Assembly: GCA_024234165.1 (NCBI GenBank)
Contig: JACKOP010000001.1
Coordinates: 620,001 to 684,000 of the forward strand
Direction: 5' to 3'
From: Pseudomonadales bacterium
GTDB lineage: Bacteria; Pseudomonadota; Gammaproteobacteria; Pseudomonadales; UBA5518
DNA: 64,000 bases
Below, piece by piece: positions 43,098 through 52,369 of this stretch; positions within the stretch are counted from its first letter, which is position 1; each line of letters begins with the position of its first letter. Made by a program: the position numbers and the translations under genes. The notes under the pieces are model-generated. The model did not search any database and had not been told where the DNA came from. It saw only the letters and a list, made by a program, of their open reading frames with translations.

Positions 43098-46000
43098 TCA
43101 GCACAGCCGCGCTTGCGGGTCCACCGCGCGCAGGTGCAGATCCATCTGCGGGTAGGCGATCTCGATACCCCGCTCGCGGAACACTTCGGCGATCCGCATG
43201 TACAGTTCGGTCTGCACCGGCGCGCCCAACGAGATATCCGCCACGTGTGCGAAGCAGCGCATCTCGAAAGAACTCGGCGCAAATTGCCGGAAAGTCACGT
43301 TCGGCGCCGGATCGCGCATCACCCGCGAATCCGATTGCAGGATTTCCAGCAATATCGCACACACCTGACGCGGGTCGCTGTCGCGGGAAACACCCACATC
43401 GATGGTGAGCCGGATGACCGGGCTGCTCAGCGTCCAGTTGATCAGGCGCTCGGTCACGAAGGTCTTGTTCGGCACGATGATTTCGCGATTGTCGGAATCC
43501 GTGATCGTCGTCGCACGCATGCGGATGCGCTGGATCGTTCCGCTGTACTCGCCGAGCGTGACCATGTCACCGATGCGCACCGGACGCTCGAACAGCACGA
43601 TGAGGCCGGAGATGAAGTTCGCGAAGATTTCCTGCAGACCGAAACCGATTCCCACCGACAGACCAGCCGCCATCCATTGCAGCTTGGACCAGCCGAAACC
43701 CAGCATGTGCAGTGATACCAGCCCACCCACCAGTATCACCGCATAGCGGATCAGGGTCTGGATCGCATACAACACGCCTCTCTCGGTGATCAGGTTGTAG
43801 AACAGCACGCCCACCAGTGCCGGCAGCCCGGATGCGAACACGAAGGACAGGCCGAGCACCAGCAGTGCCGTACCCGCATCGAACAGCGACACGGTGGAGA
43901 CCGCCTCGACACCATCCACCGTTTGCACGTAGTTCCACAGACCGACCGTATCGAGGATCGACAGGGCCGTGAAGAACTGCTGCCACACCAGCGCCAGCAC
44001 CAGTGCGGCCACCGCGGCGACCAGCACCTGCAGCAACGCCATTGCCCCCGCACTCATCTTCTCCAGATCGATCTGGTCGAAGCTGTCGCCTGCACTCCTT
44101 GCCTGCGCTGCGCCATCACCCTCGTCGCCAGTCGACTGCAGCGCCTGCGCGCCAGCCAGCGAACGCTGAGCGGCGATGGTGAGTCCGAGCAGTCCGGCGT
44201 CCAGCATCATCTTGGCGAACACCAGCACCACACTGCTAAGAAACACGCGCAACTGCAGTTCGCGTGCAGTGAAGTGGTAGCCCTGGATATCGAGCACGAA
44301 CACCAGCGGCAACGCAACGATGATCGCCAGCAGAAGCAGCGAACCGAGACGTGCCAACCACGGATGGCCACGCGAATAGAATACGGAATCGAACATGCCG
44401 CGCGCAGCACGCACGATCAGCACCAGGAAGATGAAATACGTCGCAGTGACCAGCAGACCACTGATGCGGTATGACTGGTCTGCAGGATCGACCGTCATCA
44501 GCCGCGTCGCCGCGGCGAAAAAAGCGAGCGGCAGCATCACCCACAGGCCAGCCTGCAGAAGACGGCGCACGCTCTGCACGCGGGCCGTCTTCCAGCGCAG
44601 ATGCGCACGCGCAAAGCCCTCGTGCGCCATCGTGCCGAGCACGAGCAGATAAAGGTAGGCGAGACCCGCCGTCTGGTAACACGCTCCGGTCAGTGCCTGC
44701 GCGGCCGATCCGGGCACCTCGACACGTGCAAGCAGCCAGCCGGCACCGGCCAGCAGCAGCGGCACCGGCAACGCCAGCAGCAGATGGATCGCAATCGCCT
44801 CGAGCCCCATCCGGTACCGATAGTTGCGCCAGCCGATACGGCGCAGACTGAGCGTGGCCAGCCGGTTCAGCAGCGCGTTGTGATAGCGCCACACCACGAG
44901 TGCAACGATCAGCGCAAGACCTGCGCTCAACGGATGCTTGCGTATCTGCCCCTGCAGCGTGACTCCCAATGCACCCCAGTCCTGTGTCTGCAACAGGCCG
45001 AACGTTGCACGCGGCCACGCCAGCAGATCGACGAAACTCAGACCGGGGTGCGATTTCATCCAGATCAGGTTGCGATCGATCAACTTGCGGAACCCGGATG
45101 CGGCATCCGACTGCTGTCGATACGCCTGTTCCAGATCGACGATCTGGCCGGTCAAATGCACGTAGCTGCGATTCAAGGCGTCGAGCAAGCGGCTACGATC
45201 GCCGAGCAACCGATCCGCCTCGGCGAGCGTGGCGACCCGCTCGGCAGTCTCCGGCGACTGCTGTGCGTCGATGGCGCGATAGACGACTTCACGCGACTGT
45301 ACCTCCGCTGCCAGCAGACGCGTGATCTGGAACTCGCGCAACCGTGTAGTCGAGAGCATTTCCGCGACGGCTTCGAGCTTGTCGCCCGACTGTCCGTAAC
45401 TGCCCAGCTTGCGATACTGCGCCACCAGCACCGGCCCGAGCGCATCGCTGAGCGCTGCGATCTCGAGTTGCTGGCGCGTGCTTTCGTAGATGTTGGCGAT
45501 ATCGACGGCACGTGCACTTTCCGTGGCAACGTCGGCACCGATCGCCTCCGAGCGCGCGACCACCTCGACATACTCATCGGCGAGACGCGTGATCTCGTCG
45601 TGCAACGCCATCAGCTCCGCCAGAGGCGACGTTGCCTCGGCAAGGCCCTGCCGTACCTGCTCACGCAGCTTGTCCGCCTCGGCAATCCGCTTCAGGCTGT
45701 CCATGCCAAGCAGTTCATCGAGGAAGTGTTCTTCCTGCTCCCGCTGCGCCGTGACCAGTTTCAGTCGCAACTGTGCAGCCGTGAGACGGTCCGGTACCGT
45801 CTGGATCTCGGTCTCCAGCCGCGCGATCCGGCTCGCGCGCAGTTCGCGCCCTATCAGCCACTGCTCCTGGCGCGCTCGCGTCATCGAGGGATTTTCCCCC
45901 GCCACGATTGCCGGCTTCTTGTCCGGCACCGCGGCACTCGTGGTGAGCGCATTCAGCTCCTGGCGTGCCGCCTCGACACGTGACTGCAGGTTCTCCACCG

Positions 46001-46457
46001 TTGCCCGCACCGACGATTCCTCACCGCGCAGCTCGGTCAGACGTGCGCGCGTGGCACGCAGCATGCTCTCCAGCCGCTGCACCGCCACCCCCTTGGCAAG
46101 GCTGCTCGCCGAACGCACCTGGCGTTGCAGTTCGGTCAGCTCGCGTGTGAAGCGCTCGATCTTCTCGGGCACTTCCTGGTAGAGGCGCAGGTAGCGAGCG
46201 CTGCTGTCACGGTTTTCCGCAATCGCGGCCAGATCCTGCGCATTGCGCTGGTGGATCTCGAGCAGGCGGGCGTTCAGGGGGTCTTCGCTGCCAGCAGCGC
46301 CCAGGATGCTGATCTGACGCTGCACATCCTCCAGACTCGGCAGTGTCTGCGTCGCATCCGTGACTTCGGCAGCGACGGCGAGCGTACTGGCGACGCACAG
46401 CAACAGGACCCGGAGCACGCGCATACCGGCACACAGAGCGATCAGCAGATGCGACAT
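43098..46457 (-). CDS. mscK: Large mechanosensitive channel MscK/KefA
   Basis: A 1119-residue protein, close to the usual 1120 of MscK. A signal peptide (VLRVLLLCVASTLAVAAE) precedes a ~450-residue periplasmic coiled-coil region, then about 11 membrane segments. The C-terminal MscS core is clear: pore helix MLGFGWSKLQWMAAGLSVGI then GFGLQEIFANFISGLIVLFE, followed by the beta domain with VTLGEYSGTIQRIRMRATTI. It releases ions under membrane tension and may answer external K+. It is divergent from ubiX. ATG 46457 is used; an ATG at 46424 is also possible. Confidence 0.92.
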   Translation of the reverse strand: MSHLLIALCAGMRVLRVLLLCVASTLAVAAEVTDATQTLPSLEDVQRQISILGAAGSEDPLNARLLEIHQRNAQDLAAIAENRDSSARYLRLYQEVPEKIERFTRELTELQRQVRSASSLAKGVAVQRLESMLRATRARLTELRGEESSVRATVENLQSRVEAARQELNALTTSAAVPDKKPAIVAGENPSMTRARQEQWLIGRELRASRIARLETEIQTVPDRLTAAQLRLKLVTAQREQEEHFLDELLGMDSLKRIAEADKLREQVRQGLAEATSPLAELMALHDEITRLADEYVEVVARSEAIGADVATESARAVDIANIYESTRQQLEIAALSDALGPVLVAQYRKLGSYGQSGDKLEAVAEMLSTTRLREFQITRLLAAEVQSREVVYRAIDAQQSPETAERVATLAEADRLLGDRSRLLDALNRSYVHLTGQIVDLEQAYRQQSDAASGFRKLIDRNLIWMKSHPGLSFVDLLAWPRATFGLLQTQDWGALGVTLQGQIRKHPLSAGLALIVALVVWRYHNALLNRLATLSLRRIGWRNYRYRMGLEAIAIHLLLALPVPLLLAGAGWLLARVEVPGSAAQALTGACYQTAGLAYLYLLVLGTMAHEGFARAHLRWKTARVQSVRRLLQAGLWVMLPLAFFAAATRLMTVDPADQSYRISGLLVTATYFIFLVLIVRAARGMFDSVFYSRGHPWLARLGSLLLLAIIVALPLVFVLDIQGYHFTARELQLRVFLSSVVLVFAKMMLDAGLLGLTIAAQRSLAGAQALQSTGDEGDGAAQARSAGDSFDQIDLEKMSAGAMALLQVLVAAVAALVLALVWQQFFTALSILDTVGLWNYVQTVDGVEAVSTVSLFDAGTALLVLGLSFVFASGLPALVGVLFYNLITERGVLYAIQTLIRYAVILVGGLVSLHMLGFGWSKLQWMAAGLSVGIGFGLQEIFANFISGLIVLFERPVRIGDMVTLGEYSGTIQRIRMRATTITDSDNREIIVPNKTFVTERLINWTLSSPVIRLTIDVGVSRDSDPRQVCAILLEILQSDSRVMRDPAPNVTFRQFAPSSFEMRCFAHVADISLGAPVQTELYMRIAEVFRERGIEIAYPQMDLHLRAVDPQARLC

Positions 46458-46567
46458 TGCAGGACTCGTTGTTCAGGGCCGCGACCGGGCCGGAAGTCTA
46501 ACCCACCGCATCGTGATCGGGCAGCAGCACGCACGCGTATACTGCCGCGGTACGAATGGAGGTCGGG

Positions 46568-47146
46568 ATGAGGCGCAGGATCATCGTCGGGATAAGCGGC
46601 GCGAGCGGTGCCGTCTACGGAGTCCGCCTGCTGGAGCGCCTGCGGGGCCTGGACGTGGAGACCCACCTGATCGTCAGCGAGGGTGGCGAACGCACACTGG
46701 CCGTGGAGACCGGCATCGGCGTTGCAGAGTTGCGCACGCGCTGCGATATCTGGCACCGCAACGACAATCTGGCCGCATCGATCGCGAGCGGTTCCTTCCT
46801 CACGCACGGCATGATCATCGCCCCCTGCAGCATCCGCACGCTCTCCGGAATCGCCAACTGTTATGCCGAGAACCTGATGCTGCGCGCAGCGGACGTCACG
46901 CTGAAGGAGCGCCGTCGGCTGGTGCTCATGGTGCGCGAGGCACCACTGCACAAGGGGCATCTCGAACTGATGCTGCGTGCGAGCGACTACGGCGCCGTGA
47001 TCCTGCCGCCGGCGCCGTCGTTCTACCACGGCGAACGCAGCATCGATGACCTCGTCGAGCAGATCGTCGCGCGCGGACTCGACGCACTGGGCATCGAACA
47101 CGATTGTGCGCCACGCTGGGGGAATCCGCCGCAGCATCCTGCCTGA
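46568..47146 (+). CDS. ubiX: Flavin prenyltransferase UbiX
   Basis: A 192-residue flavoprotein from ATG 46568, with GGAGG five bases upstream; the ATG at 46556 lies before that site. The sequence IIVGISGASGAVYGVRLLERL, IAPCSIRTLSGIANCYAENL and VLMVREAPLHKGHLELMLRA is diagnostic. UbiX attaches a dimethylallyl group to FMN to make the prenylated cofactor for UbiD-type decarboxylases in ubiquinone synthesis. No ubiD is in the window. Confidence 0.95.
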   Translation: MRRRIIVGISGASGAVYGVRLLERLRGLDVETHLIVSEGGERTLAVETGIGVAELRTRCDIWHRNDNLAASIASGSFLTHGMIIAPCSIRTLSGIANCYAENLMLRAADVTLKERRRLVLMVREAPLHKGHLELMLRASDYGAVILPPAPSFYHGERSIDDLVEQIVARGLDALGIEHDCAPRWGNPPQHPA

Positions 47147-47250
47147 GCCGTACGGACGTACGCTGCGGTTTACCCATGATGGTGGATTGTACGCGGGGAA
47201 GATCCTCTGCTAGCCTTTGGTAAAGTATCTTGCCAATCAGACCTCAGCGC

Positions 47251-48066
47251 ATGCAGCAACACGCCGAAATCCAGATCCCCAACCCGATCTTCGCAGTGCT
47301 CGAGCCTGCGCGCGCAACGCAGGAACTCATGACCATGCTGCCGGCACACCGCTGGCTTTGCCGCCAACCCAAAGGCGACGGTCACCCCGTGATCACACTG
47401 CCCGGCTACGGCGGCGGCAATGGCAGCATGGCGCTGATGCGGCGCTACATCACGCACTGGGGCTACGAAGCGCATCCGTGGCCACTCGGACGCAACATGG
47501 ATCCGGCGACGACGCGTGACATAGACGGCGTGCTCGAGTTCATGCATCGGGTGGTGACCACGATGGGTGAGCAGTTGCACCAGATCCACAAGCGTACCGG
47601 TCGCCGGGCTTCACTGGTGGGATGGAGTCTGGGCGGGCTTTATGCCCGCCAGATCGCCGCGCGCTTCCCTGATCTGGTGCGCCAGGTGATCACGCTGGGC
47701 TCTCCTTTCGGCGACCCGCGTGCAACGATCCTGTGGCCGGTGATGCGGCGGCTGATCGACTCTCCCGAACCCGATGAACGTGATCTGCGCCGCTGGAACA
47801 CCATGGCACGCGTGCCGATCGAAGTGCCGCTGTCGATCGTCTGGAGTCGCAGCGACGGCTTCGTGCACCCGAGCATCGCGTGCCCGCCGGAAGGGGCTTT
47901 CATGGAGAATATCCACGTCTTCAGCAGCCACATGGGCTTCGGGGCAAACCCGCTGGCCTACTACGTCCTGGCAGATCGGCTCCGCCAACCCGAAAACGGC
48001 TGGCGGCCCTTCGAGCGCTCCGGTTGGCGCCGCGTGCTGTTCGCCAACCGGTCCGCACATCGCTGA
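47251..48066 (+). CDS. Lipase-like alpha/beta hydrolase
   Basis: A 271-residue protein from ATG 47251; a TTG at 47230 would add seven residues. The nucleophile elbow is LVGWSLGGLYARQIAARFPD, with an early oxyanion turn in VITLPGYGGGNGSMALMRRY and a late His in FSSHMGFGANPLAYYVLADR. No signal peptide is seen. The group resembles PGAP1/triacylglycerol-lipase-like hydrolases beside lipid storage genes in other bacteria. The preceding 100 bp hold no other gene. Confidence 0.82.
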   Translation: MQQHAEIQIPNPIFAVLEPARATQELMTMLPAHRWLCRQPKGDGHPVITLPGYGGGNGSMALMRRYITHWGYEAHPWPLGRNMDPATTRDIDGVLEFMHRVVTTMGEQLHQIHKRTGRRASLVGWSLGGLYARQIAARFPDLVRQVITLGSPFGDPRATILWPVMRRLIDSPEPDERDLRRWNTMARVPIEVPLSIVWSRSDGFVHPSIACPPEGAFMENIHVFSSHMGFGANPLAYYVLADRLRQPENGWRPFERSGWRRVLFANRSAHR

Positions 48067-48090
48067 CAAACCGTTTCGGAGGCAGTACCC

Positions 48091-48663
48091 ATGCGCTACG
48101 CTCTTCAACGCATCGGCGCCATGCTCGCCATGGCGTCGCTGCTGCTCACGGTCGGCGCATGCAGCGTCGCCCCACGTGTGGTGACCGACTACAACCCCGA
48201 CTACGATCTCAACCGGGCCCGCACCGTTGCGATCGTCGATTCCGACGCCGTGTCCAACTCGCCGGCGATCGCCAGCGACGATCTGCTGCAGAATCGTATC
48301 CGGCGCGCACTTACCGCTGCGCTCGAAGCCCGCGGCTACCAGATCGTGGAACCGGAACAGGCACAGTTGCTGGTCAGTTTCCTGGTGACAACCGAAAACC
48401 GCACCCGCATCCGCGACTACAACCTCGGCTGGTCCTACACGCATTGCTGGCGTTGTAGTCACGCGCTGACGTTTGGTGGTGACATCGACGTCGATCAGTA
48501 CACCGAGGGCACCCTGTTCATCGACTTCATCGATCCCGCCAGCCGCCAGTTGCAATGGCGCGGTGCCGTTACACGCCGGCTGGTTCCGGGGCGCAGCGTC
48601 GCCGCGCGCGAGCGCATCGTCGACGAGACCGTCACCGCGATCATTGCCCGTTTTCCCCTGTAG
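48091..48663 (+). CDS. DUF4136 lipoprotein
   Basis: A 190-residue lipoprotein with signal GAMLAMASLLLTVGACSVAP (lipobox VGAC). The rest is the DUF4136 domain: VVTDYNPDYDLNRARTVAIV near the start, RRALTAALEARGYQIVEPEQ in the middle and YTEGTLFIDFIDPASRQLQW near the end. The function is unknown; members sit in the outer membrane or periplasm. The TAG stop at 48661-48663 is the TAG of the first REP-like GTAG in cluster 2. Confidence 0.87.
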   Translation: MRYALQRIGAMLAMASLLLTVGACSVAPRVVTDYNPDYDLNRARTVAIVDSDAVSNSPAIASDDLLQNRIRRALTAALEARGYQIVEPEQAQLLVSFLVTTENRTRIRDYNLGWSYTHCWRCSHALTFGGDIDVDQYTEGTLFIDFIDPASRQLQWRGAVTRRLVPGRSVAARERIVDETVTAIIARFPL

Positions 48664-48844
48664 GTCGGCATTCATGCGGACGGCCCCTGTCGGGTTGAAA
48701 CCCGACCCACACCGGCTGGCATTGCACCTGTAGGTCGGCATTCATGCCGACGGGGGATTGCGCCGGTACATGTAGGTCGGCATTCATGCCGACGGCCCCT
48801 GTCGGGTTGAAACCCGACCCACGCAGGTCGGCATTCATGCCGAC
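48660..48844. repeat. REP-like hairpin cluster 2
   Basis: Four type B hairpins (near 48660, 48729, 48774, 48825) and two type A hairpins (near 48688 and 48801) fill the gap between the DUF4136 and trpA stops. The first B copy has a mismatch (ATGCGGAC). The hairpins may serve as a bidirectional terminator for the two converging genes. Confidence 0.9.
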
Positions 48845-48850
48845 GATCAA

Positions 48851-49624
48851 CTATGCGGGCAACGCCAGGGCAGCGAAAAAATCGCGCAGGCCTTCGTCGC
48901 GACCGGCTTCCCACGCTCGCAGCGCTGCGGTACCGATGATCGCGATATCGGCATGGTCGGCGATGAACTCGATATCCGCAGCCGTCGCAACTCCGAAGCC
49001 GAGCGCAAGCGGCAGCCTGGTCACACGCCGGCAACGCGCCAGCAACGCCACGACGCCCTCGTCCATCGCGGTACTGGATCCGGTGACTCCCTTGCGGGCG
49101 ACCACGTAAACGAAACCGTGTGCCGCCGCTGCGAGCTGTGCCAGACGATCGTCGCTGCTGGTCGGAGTCATCAGGATTATCGGCGCCAGATCACGTGCCA
49201 GCGCCAGTGCATGCAGCTCGCCGGCTTCCTCGATCGGCAGGTCCGGCAGGATGAAGCCCACCGCACCGGCCCTGGCGAGCCGCTCGACGAAGACCGCGTG
49301 CCCCATGCGGAATGCCGTGTTGTAGTAACCCATCATCAGCAGCCGAAACGGGAAACTGGCACTCGCACGCGCCATGAAATCGAAGCACTGCTCAACCGTG
49401 GTGCCACGCGCCAGCGACGCCTGGTTCGCCTTCACGAACAGCGGACCGTCGGCCGACGGCTCGGAGAACGGAAACTGCAATTCGACCAGATCGACGCCGG
49501 CAGCGGCCATGATCTCGAGTTCGCGCCAGTTGTCCTCGAAACTCGGATAACCGCAGACCACGTGCGTCATCACCAGCGGCCGGCGCAGTGCACGCCGTTG
49601 GTCCAGATAATCACTCAACTGCAT
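48851..49624 (-). CDS. trpA: Tryptophan synthase alpha chain (divergent type)
   Basis: A 257-residue TIM-barrel protein from ATG 49624, overlapping the trpB end by 14 bp. Catalytic residues align with the known enzyme: Glu48 in DLVELQFPFSEPSADGP and Asp59 in the same segment; loop 6 is RKGVTGSS. It splits indole-glycerol phosphate to indole for TrpB. The N-terminal region (LVMTHVVCGYPSFED) and QFPFSEP differ from the usual PFVTAGDP and GIPFSDP forms, placing it in a divergent subgroup. No trpF or trpC is adjacent. Confidence 0.88.
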   Translation of the reverse strand: MQLSDYLDQRRALRRPLVMTHVVCGYPSFEDNWRELEIMAAAGVDLVELQFPFSEPSADGPLFVKANQASLARGTTVEQCFDFMARASASFPFRLLMMGYYNTAFRMGHAVFVERLARAGAVGFILPDLPIEEAGELHALALARDLAPIILMTPTSSDDRLAQLAAAAHGFVYVVARKGVTGSSTAMDEGVVALLARCRRVTRLPLALGFGVATAADIEFIADHADIAIIGTAALRAWEAGRDEGLRDFFAALALPA

Positions 49625-50864
49625 ACTGTGCCGCCTTGGCGCCGATGAAGCGTTTCCAGTTGGAGTCACCGAGTGCATCGGCAACCGTGAAGATATCCTT
49701 GTCGCCACGCCCGGACTGGTTGATCAGGATCACCGCATCACGCCCGAGCGACGGTGCCTCCCGGACCGCTCGCACGAATGCGTGCGTGCTCTCGAGTGCA
49801 GGGATCAACCCTTCGCTGCGCATCACCAGCCGCAGGGTTTCGGCGACCTCGGCGTCGGTCGCCGCCTCGAAGCGTACGCGTCCCTGCTCCCACAGCCAGA
49901 CCAGGATCGGATTGACCCCGATGTAATCGAGACCGGCCGCCACCGAGTGCGTCTCCAGCATGTTGCCCTGCTCGTCCTGCAGGAAATAGGTCTTGAAGCC
50001 CTGCGCAACCCCGACCGATGCATCATGGTAGGCAAGGCGCGCAGCATGCTGTCCCTTGCCGGCGCCGAAGCCGCCGGCCTCGCAGCCCACCAACTCGACA
50101 TCCGCGTCATCGAGAAACCCCTGGAAGATCCCGATCGCGTTCGAACCACCGCCGACACAGGCGTAGACACGATCGGGCAGGCGACCGGCTGCGGCCAGGA
50201 TCTGCTCGCGTGCCTCCAGCCCGATGATCGACTGGAACCAGCTCACCATCTCCGGAAACGGATGCGCACCGCAGGCCGTGCCGAGCACATAGTGCGTGTC
50301 GGCCATGTTCGTCGCCCAGTCGCGCATCGCCTCGTTGATCGCATCCTTCAGCGTACGCTGGCCGTCCTCGACCGACACCACTTCGGCACCGAGGTTCTCC
50401 ATCCAGAACACGTTCGGACGCTGGCGTGCAACGTCGACGGCCCCCATGTAGATACGGCAGCGAAAGCCGAATCTCGCCGCCATCGTTGCCGTTGCGAAAC
50501 CGTGCTGACCGGCACCGGTTTCGGCGATCACGCGTGTCTTGCCGAGGCGCCGGCAGAGCAGCCCCTGCCCCATCACGTTGTTGATCTTGTGTGATCCGGT
50601 GTGGTTGAGGTCCTCGCGCTTCACGTAGATCTGCGCGCCACCGAGCTGGCGGGACAGGTTCGCCAGGTGCGTGACCGGTGTGGGGCGACCGGAGTAGTCG
50701 CGCATGAGTTGGCGGTATTCCTGCCAGAACGCGGGGTCCTGCTTCACGCCACGAAACCCCGCGCGCAGCTCCTCGATCGTCGAATGCAGGATCTCCGGCA
50801 GGAAGGCTCCACCGTAGCGGCCGTAGTAACCTTCCCTGCCGGGTGCGAAATCGAACAGGTCCAT
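49611..50864 (-). CDS. trpB: Tryptophan synthase beta chain
   Basis: A 417-residue PLP enzyme from ATG 50864, with GGAG nine bases upstream. The PLP lysine is Lys93 in KREDLNHTGSHKINN; the phosphate-binding loop is VGGGSNAIGIF; SGRGDKDIFTVADAL is near the C-terminus. It joins indole and serine to make tryptophan with TrpA. The lysine segment reads TGSHKINN instead of the enteric GGAHKTNQ, in line with the divergent alpha chain. The open frame upstream of 50864 has no family similarity. Confidence 0.93.
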   Translation of the reverse strand: MDLFDFAPGREGYYGRYGGAFLPEILHSTIEELRAGFRGVKQDPAFWQEYRQLMRDYSGRPTPVTHLANLSRQLGGAQIYVKREDLNHTGSHKINNVMGQGLLCRRLGKTRVIAETGAGQHGFATATMAARFGFRCRIYMGAVDVARQRPNVFWMENLGAEVVSVEDGQRTLKDAINEAMRDWATNMADTHYVLGTACGAHPFPEMVSWFQSIIGLEAREQILAAAGRLPDRVYACVGGGSNAIGIFQGFLDDADVELVGCEAGGFGAGKGQHAARLAYHDASVGVAQGFKTYFLQDEQGNMLETHSVAAGLDYIGVNPILVWLWEQGRVRFEAATDAEVAETLRLVMRSEGLIPALESTHAFVRAVREAPSLGRDAVILINQSGRGDKDIFTVADALGDSNWKRFIGAKAAQYAVE

Positions 50865-50921
50865 GCGTCGCAACTCCGCGAAAAAGGCGTGAAGGATACG
50901 CAAAAGCAGACCATTGCGGAA

Positions 50922-50957
50922 CCGCCGACACCGCTGACACCGCCGACACCGCTGACT
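50922..50957. repeat. 9-bp minisatellite, four units
   Basis: CCGCCGACA and CCGCTGACA alternate twice. It sits in the 304-bp gap upstream of trpB, which otherwise holds copy 2 of the 104-bp inverted-repeat element and no recognised trp leader. Confidence 0.7.
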
Positions 50958-51012
50958 GCAGGCGCCCTGCTGAGCGTGTCGCAAAAGGTTCTCGAACGTT
51001 GCATGGTCTGCG

Positions 51013-51116
51013 CGTGACGATGCCTTCGCATCGGTGGGACGCCGTAAATGCATCCCTGCAGGCTCGAGCGCCGCATCCCTGCGGCGCACGCCCCCCGATG
51101 CAAAGGCATCGTCCCG
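51013..51116. repeat. 104-bp inverted-repeat element, copy 2
   Basis: Arms 51013-51034 and 51095-51116 pair with two mismatches. Relative to copy 1 (12191-12294), three base changes in the left arm (GGCAACGCC to GACGATGCC) are matched by three complementary changes in the right arm (GGCGTTGCC to GGCATCGTC). The 60-bp centre is much more conserved in sequence. Confidence 0.75.
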
Positions 51117-51168
51117 CGCTGCTCGTATCGACGATCGGAGTCTTTTGCGACACCCGCTGCAGACCCGT

Positions 51169-52236
51169 CTACAGCCACTGCTTGCGGCGGAAGAACCAGA
51201 TCAGTGAGCCAGCGACAGTGAGCATGACCAGCCACACCAGCGGATAGCCCCAGTACCAGCGCAGCTCCGGCATCGACCAAGGCGATACGCTCTGATCGAA
51301 GTTCATGCCGTAGACACCGACGATGAACGTGAGCGGAATGAAGATCGTCGCGATGATCGTCAGTACGCGCATCACCTCGTTGGTGCGATTGCTGATGCTC
51401 GACAGATAGACTTCGAGCAAACTCGCCGACATTTCGCGGAAGCTTTCCAGCAGGTCGATGATCTGCACGCTGTGATCGTAGCAGTCACGCAGGAACGGCC
51501 GCGTCTGCTCCTCGATCAGGTCGATCTCGTCACGCTGCAGCCGGCTCACCAGCTCGCGCTGCGGCCACAGCATGCGTCGCAGCAGCAGCAGCTCGCGACG
51601 GATGTGATGCAGCCGTGCGATCGCGTCGCGCCCCGGCTGGTCGAGCAGTTCCTCTTCCAGTTCCTCGATATCGTCGCTGAATTGCTCAAGCACCGGGAAA
51701 GCGGCATCGATCACGAAATCGACGAGCGCATAGAGCAGATAGTCGATGCGCCGCGCCCTCAGCCGCGAGACCGACGGCGGCCGCATGCGCTTGCGCAACA
51801 GCTCGAATGGGTCTTTCGCCGTGGTCGAGAAGCAGATCAGGTAGTCGGTTCCGGCGAAGATGCTGATCTGCTCGCTGACCACGCCATCCGGCGTTTGCAC
51901 CGGCATTGCCAGTACCACGAAGATCTGCTCGTCGTAGACGTCGACCTTGGGACGCTGGCCCGTATTCAGCACGTCTTCGAGCGCCAGCTCGTGCAGATCG
52001 AACAACTGCCCGAGGCTGCGCACGGTCGCGACGTCCGGGCGGCCGTTGATCTGCACCCAGGTGCGTGACCGGCGCTCGAGATACGGCTTGCAATCTTCGG
52101 CCCGCGCAAGCGTGGTCTCGATGTATTCGTCGGTTCCGTAATCCACCAGCCGGATTTCGATTTCACCTCGCTGACTGTCGTCGAGCGTACCGGGTGCGGT
52201 TCCCGGCGGGTGGTAGTTCTTGCCCAGATAACTCAT
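51169..52236 (-). CDS. corA: CorA-type magnesium transporter
   Basis: A 355-residue protein from ATG 52236 (GGAG seven bases upstream; the ATG at 52239 is next to it). A large cytoplasmic alpha/beta domain and long helices lead to two C-terminal membrane segments, the first ending in the signature YGMNF. The last residues are basic (FFRRKQWL), typical of the family. It forms a pentameric channel for Mg2+ or a related divalent cation. It is downstream of nothing obvious and convergent with no gene; the gap to trpB holds repeats. Confidence 0.93.
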   Translation of the reverse strand: MSYLGKNYHPPGTAPGTLDDSQRGEIEIRLVDYGTDEYIETTLARAEDCKPYLERRSRTWVQINGRPDVATVRSLGQLFDLHELALEDVLNTGQRPKVDVYDEQIFVVLAMPVQTPDGVVSEQISIFAGTDYLICFSTTAKDPFELLRKRMRPPSVSRLRARRIDYLLYALVDFVIDAAFPVLEQFSDDIEELEEELLDQPGRDAIARLHHIRRELLLLRRMLWPQRELVSRLQRDEIDLIEEQTRPFLRDCYDHSVQIIDLLESFREMSASLLEVYLSSISNRTNEVMRVLTIIATIFIPLTFIVGVYGMNFDQSVSPWSMPELRWYWGYPLVWLVMLTVAGSLIWFFRRKQWL

Positions 52237-52369
52237 CATTCGACTCCATGGCGCGCCTGCGCGAAGCTTAGCCGATGGCAGCCGACACGGTCGTCCCGGA
52301 TCCGGCTGCGGGCGTGGTCCCGCAACCTTTCTTTATCGCTCACGACGACACCACACGAGGACGGCAGGC

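Noticed and set aside
50865..51168. Trp leader/attenuator upstream of trpB
   Set aside because: No short ORF with tandem Trp codons or alternating hairpins was seen; the gap is filled by a 9-bp minisatellite and the 104-bp repeat element.
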